46,321 nucleotides of DNA from Sporosarcina sp. (GCF_029257255.1 NZ_JARICI010000019.1:1-46321), one strand, 5' to 3'. Positions 7,111 to 16,689 are shown, counted from the first letter of the stretch. Notes: generated by a model from the sequence alone, not told the origin. Translations and numbers: made by a program.

Positions 7111-8436
7111 TTATTGCTGTTCCACTCGCGGTTTTCCTTGAGCAGCAGCTATTACATATCCGATTAGACCGAACACTACTGCCGGCAAAATCCAGCCGAC
7201 GCCCTGTGTATATAATGGCAAGTAGCCAAGTACCTTCAATACAGGTGCCCATTCCAGACCGAATGCGCCCAGCATATCAAACAATCCAATTACGCCGGCA
7301 GCGATTAAACCCAGTATATATACTTCGTGATAACCGCGGAATAAACGATGGAACAATCGGAATGAGATCAGCACAATCGCGAGAGGATATATTCCAACCA
7401 ATACTGGAATAGTCACCGCAAGTAACTGTGTCAAGCCGACATTAGCTACAATCGTAGAAAATACGGAAATGATAAATACAAATGCTTTATATGATATCTT
7501 AGGAGCAACCTTTGAAAGATACGAAGCACTGGCCGACACTAGTCCGACAGAAGTCGTCAAGCAGGCAAGCGTAACGGCAAGGCCTAGCAGATACAAACCG
7601 TTATTACCCATTAAGGCATACGCAAGCTCCGCCAAAATATCTCCGCCATTCGTAGCACCTTCTGCTACGCTCCGGCTCGTCATTCCTAAATAAGCCAATC
7701 CTGCATACACAAGACTTAATCCGATAACCGCGATAGTTCCAGCTCTCATTGTGATGGAAGTAATTGCTTTTCTATCTGTAATCCCTTTTGCTTTCACTGC
7801 ATTAATGACAATGATGGCAAAGACGAGAGCTGCCATCGCGTCCATCGTTCCGTATCCCTCAATAAATCCTTTGAAAAAGAAATCCTCGGAATATGCTCCT
7901 CGTGGTAAGCCAGCTTCACCCACAGGGTTTACAATGCCGATCACGACAATGAGTGTCACGATCGCAAGTAATACAGGTGTTAAAATACTTCCGAATCGAT
8001 CGACCATTTTATTCGGTTTCAATGAAAGCCAAACCGTTACCGCAAAAAACAAGATGGAAAACATAGCTAGTGCCGGTCTATAGAAAGAATCTGGCACAAA
8101 AGGGGACACAGCGATTTCAAATGAAACGGTCGCTGTACGCGGCACCCCGAAAAACGGTCCAAGCGCTAAATAGACGACTAATGGAAAAATCATCGCGAAT
8201 AAAGGAGAAGCTTTTCCCGCCAAGTCGCTAAGTTGATTGCCACTCATTGTCACCGCGATAACACCAAGATAGGGAAGTCCGACGCCTGTGATCAAGAAGC
8301 CCGCCAGCGTAATCCATGTCTCCGTGCCTGCTTGCTGACCAAGAAGCGGAGGGAAAATCATATTTCCCGCGCCAAAAAAGAGAGCAAACATCGTTAGCCC
8401 TAATTTTATCGTGTCAAATCTGGTAAAACTATTCAT
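7111..8436 (-). CDS. brnQ: branched-chain amino acid transport system II carrier protein
   Basis: A 441-residue LIVCS-family sodium-coupled uptake protein for leucine, isoleucine and valine. The N-terminus LGLTMFALFFGAGNMIFPP (about 12-30) is the family signature, and about 12 membrane helices follow along the chain. AGGAGG lies 7 nt before ATG 8436. The leader is only about 90 nt and contains a GCATAAC...GTTATGC hairpin (8494-8513) but no T-box or other aptamer that I can recognise. Own promoter, single-gene transcript. Confidence 0.93.
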   Translation of the reverse strand: MNSFTRFDTIKLGLTMFALFFGAGNMIFPPLLGQQAGTETWITLAGFLITGVGLPYLGVIAVTMSGNQLSDLAGKASPLFAMIFPLVVYLALGPFFGVPRTATVSFEIAVSPFVPDSFYRPALAMFSILFFAVTVWLSLKPNKMVDRFGSILTPVLLAIVTLIVVIGIVNPVGEAGLPRGAYSEDFFFKGFIEGYGTMDAMAALVFAIIVINAVKAKGITDRKAITSITMRAGTIAVIGLSLVYAGLAYLGMTSRSVAEGATNGGDILAELAYALMGNNGLYLLGLAVTLACLTTSVGLVSASASYLSKVAPKISYKAFVFIISVFSTIVANVGLTQLLAVTIPVLVGIYPLAIVLISFRLFHRLFRGYHEVYILGLIAAGVIGLFDMLGAFGLEWAPVLKVLGYLPLYTQGVGWILPAVVFGLIGYVIAAAQGKPRVEQQ

Positions 8437-8524
8437 TTTGTAATGCCTCCTGAAGTACTCCGAGAAATCTATGTATTTTGAAAATGGAACCTATGCATAA
8501 CGCTCAGGTTATGCGTGCCGTAAC

Positions 8525-8554
8525 ACTATATGATATGCAATAATGTTCTGTCAA
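8525..8554 (-). promoter_or_regulatory. probable sigma-A promoter of brnQ
   Basis: On the minus strand: TTGACA (8554-8549), 18-bp spacer and TATAGT (8530-8525). Confidence 0.65.
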
Positions 8555-8605
8555 GTATACACGGTTGAATTCTCAGTATAATGAAGAAACTGGAATAGAA
8601 CCATA

Positions 8606-8633
8606 AAAAAGGGCCTCCGAAGAGACCCTTTTT
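8606..8633 (-). terminator. terminator of fabI
   Basis: On the minus strand: AAAGGGTCTC, TTCG tetraloop, GAGGCCCTTTTTT. Confidence 0.85.
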
Positions 8634-8636
8634 CTT

Positions 8637-9416
8637 TTATCCCATAATATGATAACCGGCATCTACGTAAATGACTTCACCTGTTACTCCACTAGATAGC
8701 TTGCTCAACATCGCAACAGTCATATCTGAAACTTCCTCCGGTTTGACGTTGCGCTTTAAAGGAGCGCGTTCTTCAATTTGATGCAGGATGGTATTGAATG
8801 AAGGAACTCCTTTAGCAGACAATGTACGGACTGCGCCTGCCGAGATAGCGTTGACCCGGATATTCTTCTCACCGAGTTCAGATGCCAAATAGCGTACGGA
8901 CGCTTCAAGAGCTGCCTTTGCAACACCCATCACGTTATAGCCTTCCAACACGCGTTCTGCACCTAAATAACTCATTGTGATGATCGCGCCGCCTTCTGTC
9001 ATATAATGGCGGGCTTCTCTCGCCGCAGCCACCAATGAATAAGAACTGGAGTCTTGAGCGAATGCATAGCCGTCACGTGTTGTCTCAACAAATGGATTGT
9101 GTAAATCTTGCTGATGAGCGAATGCAACGGAGTGTACAACACCGTGTATCACGCCGACTTGTTCACCGATAGCTTTAAATGCCTGCTCCATGCTTTCATC
9201 ACTATTGACGTCACACTGTACAATTTGTGTAGCTTTTAATTCATGTTTATCCAAAGCCTTCTCTAATTTCTCACGGGAACGGTCTTTTCGGTAGGTGAAA
9301 ATGACATTTGCGCCCACAGCGAATAATGATTTTGCGACACCCCAGCCAATACTGCGTTCATTCGCAACACCCATAATGACAATATTCTTACCGGATAGTT
9401 TTAATAAATCTTCCAT
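8637..9416 (-). CDS. fabI: enoyl-[acyl-carrier-protein] reductase (NADH type)
   Basis: A 259-residue divergent SDR enzyme that performs the last reduction of each fatty-acid elongation cycle. The FabI-type cofactor motif GVANERSIGWGVA (16-28) replaces the classical TGxxxGxG. The active-site pair is Y160-x6-K167, with Y150 upstream, and the C-terminus ends VTGEVIYVDAGYHIMG. ATG 9416 has AGGAGG upstream; an in-frame ATG at 9467 has no RBS. It is a single gene with its own terminator. I found no convincing FapR palindrome upstream, only an imperfect TACT/AGTA dyad at 9453-9475. Confidence 0.95.
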   Translation of the reverse strand: MEDLLKLSGKNIVIMGVANERSIGWGVAKSLFAVGANVIFTYRKDRSREKLEKALDKHELKATQIVQCDVNSDESMEQAFKAIGEQVGVIHGVVHSVAFAHQQDLHNPFVETTRDGYAFAQDSSSYSLVAAAREARHYMTEGGAIITMSYLGAERVLEGYNVMGVAKAALEASVRYLASELGEKNIRVNAISAGAVRTLSAKGVPSFNTILHQIEERAPLKRNVKPEEVSDMTVAMLSKLSSGVTGEVIYVDAGYHIMG

Positions 9417-9536
9417 AGTAGCCTCCTGAATTACGTTAGTTACAATAATTTTGATACTCCTCATCATAGTACCATATTGAATGAAAGAACTGATACCTTT
9501 TCTGTTAGCAGAAAGTCTTTAGATAAATTGACTGTT

Positions 9537-9582
9537 AATAAATAAAAATACAGTTGACTTTATAATTATACATCCGTATACT
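9537..9582 (+). promoter_or_regulatory. argC promoter with overlapping ARG box
   Basis: TTGACT (9554-9559), 17-bp spacer, TATACT (9577-9582). The stretch 9537-9554, AATAAATAAAAATACAGT, resembles the ARG-box consensus and abuts the -35. This places argC-J-B-D under ArgR/AhrC control, like argH. Confidence 0.7.
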
Positions 9583-9611
9583 TATAACTAATGAATAATG
9601 AGGTGATGACG

Positions 9612-10646
9612 TTGAAGGTAGGAATCATAGGAGCGTCCGGGTATGGTGGTCTCGAATTGATCCGGCTGCTGCAGGGCCACCCGGAAATTGAACAGATTGA
9701 TTTATTCACTTCTTCAGAAGAAGGAACTATATTTTCTAATAAATATCCACATTTAGTGAATATTCACGATCAGCCTATGCAGGCGATAGAGAAGGAAAAA
9801 ATCCGGCAGCTAGATACTGTTTTCTTCAGTACTCCGGCCGGCGTAACCACTTCTTTACTCCCGCCTCTAATAGGAACGGGGCCGAGATTAATTGATTTAG
9901 CTGGCGATTTTCGGCTGAAAGATCCGGCATTATATAAGCAGTGGTATCAAAAAGATGCACCTGAACTGAAATTCCTTGAGAAAAGTGTTTATGGACTTCC
10001 TGAATGGAATAAAGAACGGATTAAAGATGCGGAATTCATCGCAAATCCAGGATGTTATCCGACAGCAGTGTTGCTTTCATTGCTTCCATTAGTAAAGAAT
10101 GGATTGATTGACGGAAGCCAGCTGGTCATCGATGCAAAAAGCGGTGTATCCGGAGCGGGAAATAAACCAAGTGCGGCAACTCATTTCAGTGAGACTAATG
10201 AAAACTTATCCATCTATAAATTACATCAACATCAGCATATACCGGAAATTGAGCAGGCGATGAATCATTTCGCCGATCAGCCGGAACCCATCACATTCAC
10301 CACACACCTCGTACCGATGACAAGAGGTATCATGGCAACAAGCTATGCGAAAGTGAATGGCCAGTTTACAGAACAGCAGTTAATAGACTGCTTAAGAGAA
10401 ACCTATAAAAACAGTCCATTTGTCCGGGTATTGACTGATATCCAAAAAATTGGAACAAAGCAAGTATACGGATCCAACTATTGCGATATACATGTCAAAG
10501 TAGATCCAAGAACAAACCGGGCAACAATCGTCGCGGTCATCGACAACCTCGTAAAAGGGGCTGCAGGCCAGGCCATCCAGAATATGAATATCCAGTACGG
10601 TTTAGATGAAACAACTGGGATTAATAACATTCCGCTATTTATCTAA
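9612..10646 (+). CDS. argC: N-acetyl-gamma-glutamyl-phosphate reductase
   Basis: A 344-residue NADPH-dependent enzyme that reduces N-acetylglutamyl phosphate to the semialdehyde, the third step of arginine synthesis. GIIGASGYGG (4-13) is the nucleotide-binding loop, NPGCYPTA has active-site Cys148, and HxHIPE (HQHQHIPEIEQ) is the C-terminal family motif. TTG 9612 is preferred: GAGGTG at 9600-9605 is 6 nt upstream and the protein then begins MKVGIIGASG like homologues. ATG 9591 and 9606 are in frame but badly placed relative to the RBS. First gene of argC-J-B-D; a composite repeat separates it from argJ. Confidence 0.96.
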   Translation: MKVGIIGASGYGGLELIRLLQGHPEIEQIDLFTSSEEGTIFSNKYPHLVNIHDQPMQAIEKEKIRQLDTVFFSTPAGVTTSLLPPLIGTGPRLIDLAGDFRLKDPALYKQWYQKDAPELKFLEKSVYGLPEWNKERIKDAEFIANPGCYPTAVLLSLLPLVKNGLIDGSQLVIDAKSGVSGAGNKPSAATHFSETNENLSIYKLHQHQHIPEIEQAMNHFADQPEPITFTTHLVPMTRGIMATSYAKVNGQFTEQQLIDCLRETYKNSPFVRVLTDIQKIGTKQVYGSNYCDIHVKVDPRTNRATIVAVIDNLVKGAAGQAIQNMNIQYGLDETTGINNIPLFI

Positions 10647-10692
10647 TCTAGATTACTTGAACTGAAATATTTTGTAGAAAGAACGCTGTATT

Positions 10693-10803
10693 GCCTTAAT
10701 TTCTGTAAGATTCACAGAAATACGGCAAAGCGAACCCTTCGCTGTTCGCTTGGCTCACCGCGGGCTCGCAAGACTTGCGTCCGCCTGGAACGGAAATCAG
10801 CGG
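10693..10803 (+). repeat. composite intergenic repeat, central + right modules, inside the arg operon
   Basis: Central module 10693-10754 with hairpins TTTCTGT...ACAGAAA and AGCGAAC...GTTCGCTT, then right module 10757-10803 with GCGTCCGCCTGGAACGG. It sits between argC and argJ, so it must be read through if the operon is one transcript, or it may attenuate it. Confidence 0.8.
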
Positions 10804-10890
10804 AGCCAATTTACTTCTACAATGTAAGTTTTTATATTCAAGATATATTGAGACATCAAAGAAAACACCAGAATTGAGGGGAGCACTACT

Positions 10891-12123
10891 ATGGAAACCA
10901 TCGAAAGCATGAAGCGAATCTCGCGTAAAAATATTGTGTCACCAAAAGGATTTAAGGCAGTCGGCATCCACTGCGGACTGAAGCATAAGAAAAACGATCT
11001 AGCGCTCTTGGTCAGCGAAGTGCCAGCAAGCGTTGCGGGAGTCTTCACAACAAATGCAATCCAGGCAGCTCCGCTTAGTGTCACAAAACAAGTAGTCTAT
11101 GAAACCCAGAAAATGCAGGCAGTCGTTATTAATTCGGGCAATGCGAATGCATGCACAGGCAAACAGGGTATGTTGGATGCACTGCAAATGCAGCAAGAAA
11201 CGGCTAATCACCTGGGTATCGATAAAAGTTTAGTCGGAATCGCATCAACAGGCGTCATCGGCGAGCCTATGAAAATGGAGCCGCTATTGTCTGGCATTAA
11301 GCAATTGCAGCCAATCGATAGTTTGGAAGGTTCTATTCAATTCTCACAAGCTATTTTAACGACAGATACAGTAACAAAAAATACAGCCTATGCAACAGTG
11401 GTTGATGATCGTGAAATCGTAATTGCCGGGGTGGCAAAAGGTTCCGGAATGATCGAACCAAATATGGCTACGATGCTTGGTTTCGTTACGACAGATGCGA
11501 ATATTGAATCGGAATACTTACAGCAGGCGTTAAAAGAAATAACAGACGTTACGTTCAACTCAATCACAGTCGACGGAGATACATCTACCAATGATATGGT
11601 ACTCGTGATGGCAAATGGAATGGCAGGAAATAATTCATTGACACCAACGCACCCTGATTGGGAGTCGTTCGTCAATGCACTGCATGCCGTGTCACTTGAT
11701 CTGGCGAAAATGATCGCAAAAGACGGTGAAGGCGCAACAAAATTAATTGAAGCAAAAGTAACAGGTGCAATTTCTGATGAAGAAGCGCGTAAAATCGCCA
11801 AGTCAGTAGTTGGCTCTCCGCTTGTTAAGACGGCTGTATTCGGCTGTGACGCAAACTGGGGTCGTATTATCGCAGCGATCGGCTACAGTGGAGCGACGGT
11901 TGATCCGGATACAATCAATATCTATATCGGGACTACGCTTGTAGTAGAAAACAGTGAGCCCGTCGAATTTTCTGAAGCAGATCTGCTGATTTATCTGAAG
12001 CAGCATGAAGTGAAGTTTTTAGTGGAACTGAACCAGGGGCCAAAAAACACTGGTGAAGGAACAGCATGGGGGTGCGATCTCACTTATGACTACGTCCAAA
12101 TCAATGCAACCTACCGCACGTAA
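10891..12123 (+). CDS. argJ: bifunctional ornithine acetyltransferase / N-acetylglutamate synthase
   Basis: A 410-residue self-cleaving enzyme of the cyclic arginine pathway. It moves acetyl from N-acetylornithine to glutamate and, in bifunctional members, also makes N-acetylglutamate from acetyl-CoA. NSGNANACTG (81-90) and KGSGMIEPNMATMLG (183-197) are diagnostic, and autocleavage is expected between Ala193 and nucleophile Thr194. DGDTSTND follows in the beta chain. GAGGGGAG lies 8-10 nt before ATG 10891. The presence of argJ means a separate argE deacetylase is not needed. The 3' end overlaps argB by 38 nt. Confidence 0.96.
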   Translation: METIESMKRISRKNIVSPKGFKAVGIHCGLKHKKNDLALLVSEVPASVAGVFTTNAIQAAPLSVTKQVVYETQKMQAVVINSGNANACTGKQGMLDALQMQQETANHLGIDKSLVGIASTGVIGEPMKMEPLLSGIKQLQPIDSLEGSIQFSQAILTTDTVTKNTAYATVVDDREIVIAGVAKGSGMIEPNMATMLGFVTTDANIESEYLQQALKEITDVTFNSITVDGDTSTNDMVLVMANGMAGNNSLTPTHPDWESFVNALHAVSLDLAKMIAKDGEGATKLIEAKVTGAISDEEARKIAKSVVGSPLVKTAVFGCDANWGRIIAAIGYSGATVDPDTINIYIGTTLVVENSEPVEFSEADLLIYLKQHEVKFLVELNQGPKNTGEGTAWGCDLTYDYVQINATYRT

Positions 12124-12865
12124 ACGCCAGGTCATCAAACTGGGCGGCAGTATGCTCGATGAATTGAGCAGCGCTTTTTTTGACAGGGTGAAACAATTAC
12201 AGCAAGAAGGCATACAATTAATAATCGTCCACGGGGGCGGACCAAACATCAATCAGGAACTTGCGGATCGCGGCATCACTTCTTCCGTAGTGAACGGTTT
12301 CCGTGTGACATGCGGAGAAGCAATTGGTGTTGTCCAGTCCATTTTGATTGGGCAGGTTAATCCGGCGCTCGTTCACCGTTTTAATGATGAAGGCGTCAAA
12401 GCAATTGGATTGAGCGGTTTTGATGCGAATCTGTTCACCTGTGATTTGCTGGATTTTGAAACGTACGGATATGTCGGTGAAATTCAGGAAGTGAAGACGG
12501 AGATTCTTGATTCATTGCTGGATTCAGGTATTCTTCCCGTCATTTCATGTATTGGAGCAACGAGCAAAGGGGAACCCTTAAATGTCAATGCCGATACGGT
12601 AGCAAGCCACATAGCGCTGGCGGTTGAAGCGGAAAGCCTTCTGCTTGTAACGGATACGCCGGGTATTCGAATTCAAGATCAGCCTCAGGCGAATGTGGTA
12701 CCGACAGATATACACGGCTGGGTCGAATCTGAAGATATTTATGGCGGGATGATCCCGAAGGTGCAGGCCGCAATGGACTGTCTGAATGCAGGTATTCCTT
12801 CTGTTCAGATTGTCGGTCAGCAATTAAAAGGCACGGTCATTACCAATGAGGAGGCTATCGCGTGA
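12086..12865 (+). CDS. argB: acetylglutamate kinase
   Basis: A 259-residue amino-acid kinase that phosphorylates N-acetylglutamate and is usually the arginine-controlled step. KLGGSM near residue 18 is the phosphate-binding loop, HGGGPNI binds substrate, and NVNADTVASHIA and GGMIPKVQAA are the conserved C-terminal nucleotide/substrate segments. The N-terminal helix that makes arginine-sensitive hexameric forms is absent, so direct arginine inhibition is less likely. ATG 12086 overlaps argJ by 38 nt with GGGGGTG upstream; ATG 12104 would give 253 residues. It shares a GTGA overlap with argD. Confidence 0.95.
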   Translation: MTTSKSMQPTARKRQVIKLGGSMLDELSSAFFDRVKQLQQEGIQLIIVHGGGPNINQELADRGITSSVVNGFRVTCGEAIGVVQSILIGQVNPALVHRFNDEGVKAIGLSGFDANLFTCDLLDFETYGYVGEIQEVKTEILDSLLDSGILPVISCIGATSKGEPLNVNADTVASHIALAVEAESLLLVTDTPGIRIQDQPQANVVPTDIHGWVESEDIYGGMIPKVQAAMDCLNAGIPSVQIVGQQLKGTVITNEEAIA

Positions 12866-13992
12866 CTTCACTATTCAATAACTATGCAAGACGTTCAGTG
12901 CACCTAGTCAAAGGGCAGGGCACGATCGTCACAGACGATCAAGGGAAAGAGTACCTTGACTTTACAAGCGGCATCGCTGTCGTCAGTCTCGGTCACGCAC
13001 ATCCAGCGATTGTCAAAACGCTGCAAGAGCAGAGTGAAAAACTGTGGCATATCTCGAATTTATTCGAAAGTCCTGAGCAGGAAAAATTAGCGGAGACGCT
13101 GACGAAAGAGACGGATCTTGCGTGCGCATTATTCTGCAACAGCGGAACTGAGGCCAATGAAGCGGCCATCAAGCTGGCAAGAAAGCATACGGGAAAACAT
13201 CATATTCTGACGTTTAAGCAGTCTTTCCACGGCCGGACTTTTGGTGCGATGGCGGCAACTGGTCAGGAAAAAATTCAGCAGGGCTTCGGTCCAATGCTTG
13301 AAGGTTTTGAATGGCTGCCGTTTAATGATACGGACGCGCTGGAAAATGCTGTGAATGAAAAAACGGCAGCGATCATGCTCGAAGTCATTCAAGGTGAAGG
13401 CGGCGTCAATTCAATTGAGCCGGTATTCGCAAAAGCCATAATGGAAGCTTGTGAAAAGTTCGGCATCCTATTGATTATTGACGAAGTGCAGACGGGAATT
13501 GGCCGCACAGGTACGCGTTACGCGTATGAACAGACGGCATTGAAACCGGATATCGTGACACTGGCGAAAGGACTTGGCGGAGGCTTTCCAATTGGAGCGC
13601 TGTTAGCTGGAAAAGAATTGTTCGATACGTTCGGACCGGGTTCTCACGGCACGACATTTGGCGGAAATCTATTGGCTGTATCGGTCGCACAGACGGTTGT
13701 TGATCATGTATTTGAGCCTGCATTCTTACAAGGCGTCCAGGACAAATCCACATATCTGAAACAGCAATTGACTGCAGCACTTCCAGCGGACAACTATTCA
13801 TTGCGTGGCAACGGTCTGCTGATTGGAATTCATTCGAATGAAGAAATCGGTCCTGTCATCCAGAAGGCGGAGAAACAGGGATTATTGCTTGTGCCTGCAG
13901 GAACGAACGTCATACGTCTTCTTCCTCCACTCACTGTCACGAATGAAGAAATTGATCAGGCAGTTGCGATTTTAAAGAAAATACTAGTGTAA
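12862..13992 (+). CDS. argD: acetylornithine aminotransferase
   Basis: A 376-residue class-III PLP aminotransferase that converts N-acetylglutamate semialdehyde to N-acetylornithine. Motifs: NSGTEANEAAIKLAR (93-107), FHGRTFG (122-128), IIDEVQTGIGRTG (205-217, with Asp207 binding PLP) and TLAKGLGGG with Schiff-base Lys236. It starts at GTG 12862, which overlaps the argB stop by 4 nt, with GAGGAGG upstream, so it is translationally coupled. Last gene of the group: carAB and argF, which follow in B. subtilis, are absent here. Confidence 0.96.
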   Translation: MTSLFNNYARRSVHLVKGQGTIVTDDQGKEYLDFTSGIAVVSLGHAHPAIVKTLQEQSEKLWHISNLFESPEQEKLAETLTKETDLACALFCNSGTEANEAAIKLARKHTGKHHILTFKQSFHGRTFGAMAATGQEKIQQGFGPMLEGFEWLPFNDTDALENAVNEKTAAIMLEVIQGEGGVNSIEPVFAKAIMEACEKFGILLIIDEVQTGIGRTGTRYAYEQTALKPDIVTLAKGLGGGFPIGALLAGKELFDTFGPGSHGTTFGGNLLAVSVAQTVVDHVFEPAFLQGVQDKSTYLKQQLTAALPADNYSLRGNGLLIGIHSNEEIGPVIQKAEKQGLLLVPAGTNVIRLLPPLTVTNEEIDQAVAILKKILV

Positions 13993-14296
13993 TCCATACT
14001 TGAATTAAAGTAGTCAGAGAACTGCTATTCAATACTACGGAATTCTCCAATTGCGGAGAATTCCTTTTTTCCTTTTTTCCTTTTTTATATAGCGGGATGT
14101 AAGAAATTACATTTGTGCTAGTAATATTTGTTAACAGTAATTCGTGCTCAGGGCAAACGTAATCACAAATATTCATACTGTTAATCAGCAACAGAACAAC
14201 TCAAACCTCAGTTAAGAACCGTAAATTTATATACAAAATATTCTTACTCAGGTATAGTTAATGGAACAAAATTAATAGATTGGAAGTGTTGTAGAC
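13993..14296. other. intergenic region with terminator and A/T-rich leader
   Basis: After the argD terminator (14038-14068), the A/T-rich stretch 14080-14296 has a TATAGT at 14253-14258 that could be a -10 for the SLH gene. No small gene or RNA is supported. Confidence 0.5.
14038..14068 (+). terminator. terminator of the argCJBD operon
   Basis: GGAATTCTCC pairs with GGAGAATTCC around AATTGC, followed by TTTTTT and further T-rich runs. Confidence 0.9.
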
Positions 14297-15838
14297 TTGA
14301 AAAAACTATGCGGGTTGCTGCTGGCTTTGTTCATGGCGGCATATGCATTCCCCCTGTCTTCTTTTGCTGCTGTCTTCGCGGATGTGAAAGATCAACATTC
14401 CGCCGCTGCTGAAATAAAATATTTGGCTGATAAAGGGATTATTAAAGAAAAGTCGAATGAAAAGTATCGTGTCAATGCGCCGATCACGCGCCTAGAAGCT
14501 TCCTCGATGATCCAGAGAGCGTTACAGCTTCCTATGGATAACCGACCGGATGTGGAACTGACTGATATAAAGTCATCCCATCCTCACTATTCATTAATTG
14601 CAACAATGATTGATGAAGGGATTTTCACAGGAAATGCTGAGCATCAATTTCTGCCTGATGGTAACTTGAAAAGAGGTCAGATGGCTGCTGTTTTTGTTCG
14701 AGCATTTGATTTGAAAGGAAGCACTGATTATCGTTTTCGTGACGTACCCGCAACATACTGGGCACTCTCGGATATTCAGACACTGTCAGTTAAATCCATA
14801 ACAACAGGCTTTTTAGATAATACATTCAAGCCTAATGAGTCTTTAACACGCGGACATTTTGCCGTGTTCCTGGCTCGAATTCTGGAACCAAGCTTTACAG
14901 ATACACCTGCCTGTTATAAAGGCGATAATACTGCACAGAAAATCGTCAATGTTCCTGTTGCTACGCTATGGAAAACACCTGGTGACAAGCGCCATGTTGA
15001 TGCAGCAGCAGTCAGTAAATCACCAGATATCAGTAAATGGGTAACAGCGATGAATATACCCCAAAAACAATGGCTCGTTGGCAAGCTCGAAACACAGGCG
15101 CTTTACGGTCAGGCAGTGAAAGTTCTGAATACACATGGAGATTGGGTTCAGGTAGCTGTCGTGGATCAGTCTTCGCCAAAGAACGCTGCGGGTTATCCGG
15201 GATGGATATTGAAAAGTCATTTGACAACGGTCTATCCAAATTATTCTTCCTGTGAGAAGGTAATAGTAAAAACAAAAACTGCGGTTTTATCGCAGGATGA
15301 AAAAGGTCAAAAGCCATTCCTTACAATTAGTTTTAATACGATCCTGCCAGTTGTCGGAAAAACAGGGAATCTCATTGCTGTTCAGACACCAGCTGACGGT
15401 GTGAAGTACATCAACAAGAACACTGTGAAGACTGTGAACGCTAAAGGAACAATGCCGAAACCGACAAAAGAGCAAATCATAGAAACAGCAAAAATCTTTG
15501 ACGGCTTGTCGTATTTGTGGGCAGGAACTTCAGGTTTTGGACTGGATTGCTCAGGATTTACGTATTCCGTCTATCGACAGCATGGTATTAATATACCGAG
15601 AGATGCATCAGTACAGGCAGTCAACGGATTGAAAGTAGATAGAAAAAATCTGCAGCCTGGTGATCTGTTGTTCTATGCTTACAACAAAGGAAAAGGTACT
15701 GTACACCATGTCGGTATGTATATAGGTGACGGCAAAATGATTCATGCGCCAAATCCGAAAAAGACGGTGGAAATTGTCCCTTTAACACTGGAACCGTATA
15801 AATCAGAATATGCAGGTGCACGCCGGTACCTTCGTTAA
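14297..15838 (+). CDS. S-layer-anchored NlpC/P60 peptidoglycan hydrolase
   Basis: A 513-residue secreted cell-wall enzyme. A signal peptide spans about 1-24 (MKKLCGLLLALFMAAYAF...SFAA). Three SLH domains (about 28-75, 88-138, 147-196) begin FADVKD, LTDIKS and FRDVPA and bind pyruvylated secondary cell-wall polymer. A middle part (about 225-390) with WKTPGDKR and GDWVQV looks like SH3-type repeats. The C-terminal NlpC/P60 domain (about 397-513) has Cys418 (DCSGF), His471 (HHVGMYIG) and His483 (HAP), a complete cysteine peptidase triad of the D-Glu-gamma-diaminoacyl endopeptidase type. The start is TTG 14297 with a modest GGAAG upstream. Likely an autolysin in wall turnover or cell separation. 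Terminated at 15914. Confidence 0.93.
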   Translation: MKKLCGLLLALFMAAYAFPLSSFAAVFADVKDQHSAAAEIKYLADKGIIKEKSNEKYRVNAPITRLEASSMIQRALQLPMDNRPDVELTDIKSSHPHYSLIATMIDEGIFTGNAEHQFLPDGNLKRGQMAAVFVRAFDLKGSTDYRFRDVPATYWALSDIQTLSVKSITTGFLDNTFKPNESLTRGHFAVFLARILEPSFTDTPACYKGDNTAQKIVNVPVATLWKTPGDKRHVDAAAVSKSPDISKWVTAMNIPQKQWLVGKLETQALYGQAVKVLNTHGDWVQVAVVDQSSPKNAAGYPGWILKSHLTTVYPNYSSCEKVIVKTKTAVLSQDEKGQKPFLTISFNTILPVVGKTGNLIAVQTPADGVKYINKNTVKTVNAKGTMPKPTKEQIIETAKIFDGLSYLWAGTSGFGLDCSGFTYSVYRQHGINIPRDASVQAVNGLKVDRKNLQPGDLLFYAYNKGKGTVHHVGMYIGDGKMIHAPNPKKTVEIVPLTLEPYKSEYAGARRYLR

Positions 15839-15913
15839 TTTAGAAAAAGTAGACAGACAACTGATGTAAGTCATTCAATAGAATGGTATTCATAATAACA
15901 AACGAATTAACTG

Positions 15914-15946
15914 AGAAAAAGCACCGTATGTAGCGGTGCTTTTTCA
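15914..15946. terminator. terminator after the SLH-NlpC/P60 gene
   Basis: GAAAAAGCACCG pairs with CGGTGCTTTTTC around a 7-nt loop. Confidence 0.9.
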
Positions 15947-15975
15947 TTTATCTGAATTTTACTGGATATCTTTGG

Positions 15976-15981
15976 TATAAT
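15976..15981 (+). promoter_or_regulatory. -10 element upstream of the DinB-like gene
   Basis: TATAAT preceded by TGG, with no clear -35. The sequence CTGGATATCTTTGGTATAATGG (15963-15984) resembles the stretch following the right box of cassette repeats at 17584 and 18228 (TTTTGTAGTATAAAGG; ACTTTGTAAAATAAG), suggesting that the right end of this repeat family may carry a promoter. Confidence 0.45.
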
Positions 15982-16053
15982 GGTTTTGAGATACGGAAAA
16001 GAGTGCTGTGATCAATATAGGGGGAAAATTACAGAACGGAGAGGGGTGTTTTT

Positions 16054-16590
16054 ATGGATTTAGGAAATGAATACTTGAAGATTGTGAAAGAAAGATTTGA
16101 AAGTGTCAAAGATTTAGGAGATAAAACAATAAGCCAATTATCAGAAGAAGATATACATTGGAAATTAAACGAGTCTTCAAATAGCATTGTGATTATTGCA
16201 AAACATGTAAGTGGGAATATGATTTCCAGATGGACAGACTTTTTAACAACGGATGGAGAAAAGACTTCTAGAAATCGCGATCAGGAATTTGATGATGACA
16301 TTTCCTCAAGACAAGAAATGATAGCTATTTGGGAAAAAGGCTGGAATACACTTCTTGATACAATCAATGGGTTAGAAAACCAAGACTTATTAAAATATAT
16401 ATCAATTCGTGGTGAGAAGCACACTGTGCTAGAAGCAATCGAAAGGCAGATGGCTCATTATGCTTATCACGTTGGTCAGATGGTTTATATTGGAAAGCAA
16501 TTAAAAGACGAAAATTGGGAAACTCTTAGCATCGCAAAAGGAAAATCAGAAGAGTATTTACAACAGAAATTAAATAAACATAGGTCTTAA
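16054..16590 (+). CDS. DinB superfamily protein (DUF1572)
   Basis: A 178-residue four-helix-bundle protein of the DUF1572/DinB group. Three histidines likely bind a metal: one in AKHVSGN (about residue 51) and two in AHYAYHVGQ (about 144-148), the usual H...HxxxH arrangement. Many members use bacillithiol or similar thiols or are stress-induced; the substrate is unknown. GGAGAGGGG lies 6 nt before ATG 16054. It is the first gene of the A/T-rich block and has no clear left box after its stop; only a weak CTGGCCAATT at 16609-16618 resembles a right box. Confidence 0.8.
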   Translation: MDLGNEYLKIVKERFESVKDLGDKTISQLSEEDIHWKLNESSNSIVIIAKHVSGNMISRWTDFLTTDGEKTSRNRDQEFDDDISSRQEMIAIWEKGWNTLLDTINGLENQDLLKYISIRGEKHTVLEAIERQMAHYAYHVGQMVYIGKQLKDENWETLSIAKGKSEEYLQQKLNKHRS

Positions 16591-16689
16591 AAGATCATGT
16601 TTCATAAACTGGCCAATTAGTGCAATAAAGAGATGATGGTTTATGGTAGTATCAAGGAAATAATTCATTCTTTGATTGGGGGAATCATC

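Noticed and set aside
8437..8560. T-box or other riboswitch upstream of brnQ
   Set aside because: The leader is only about 90 nt with one small hairpin and no T-box (TGGN) or specifier structure.
9440..9480. FapR operator upstream of fabI
   Set aside because: Only an imperfect TACT...AGTA dyad with wrong spacing was seen.
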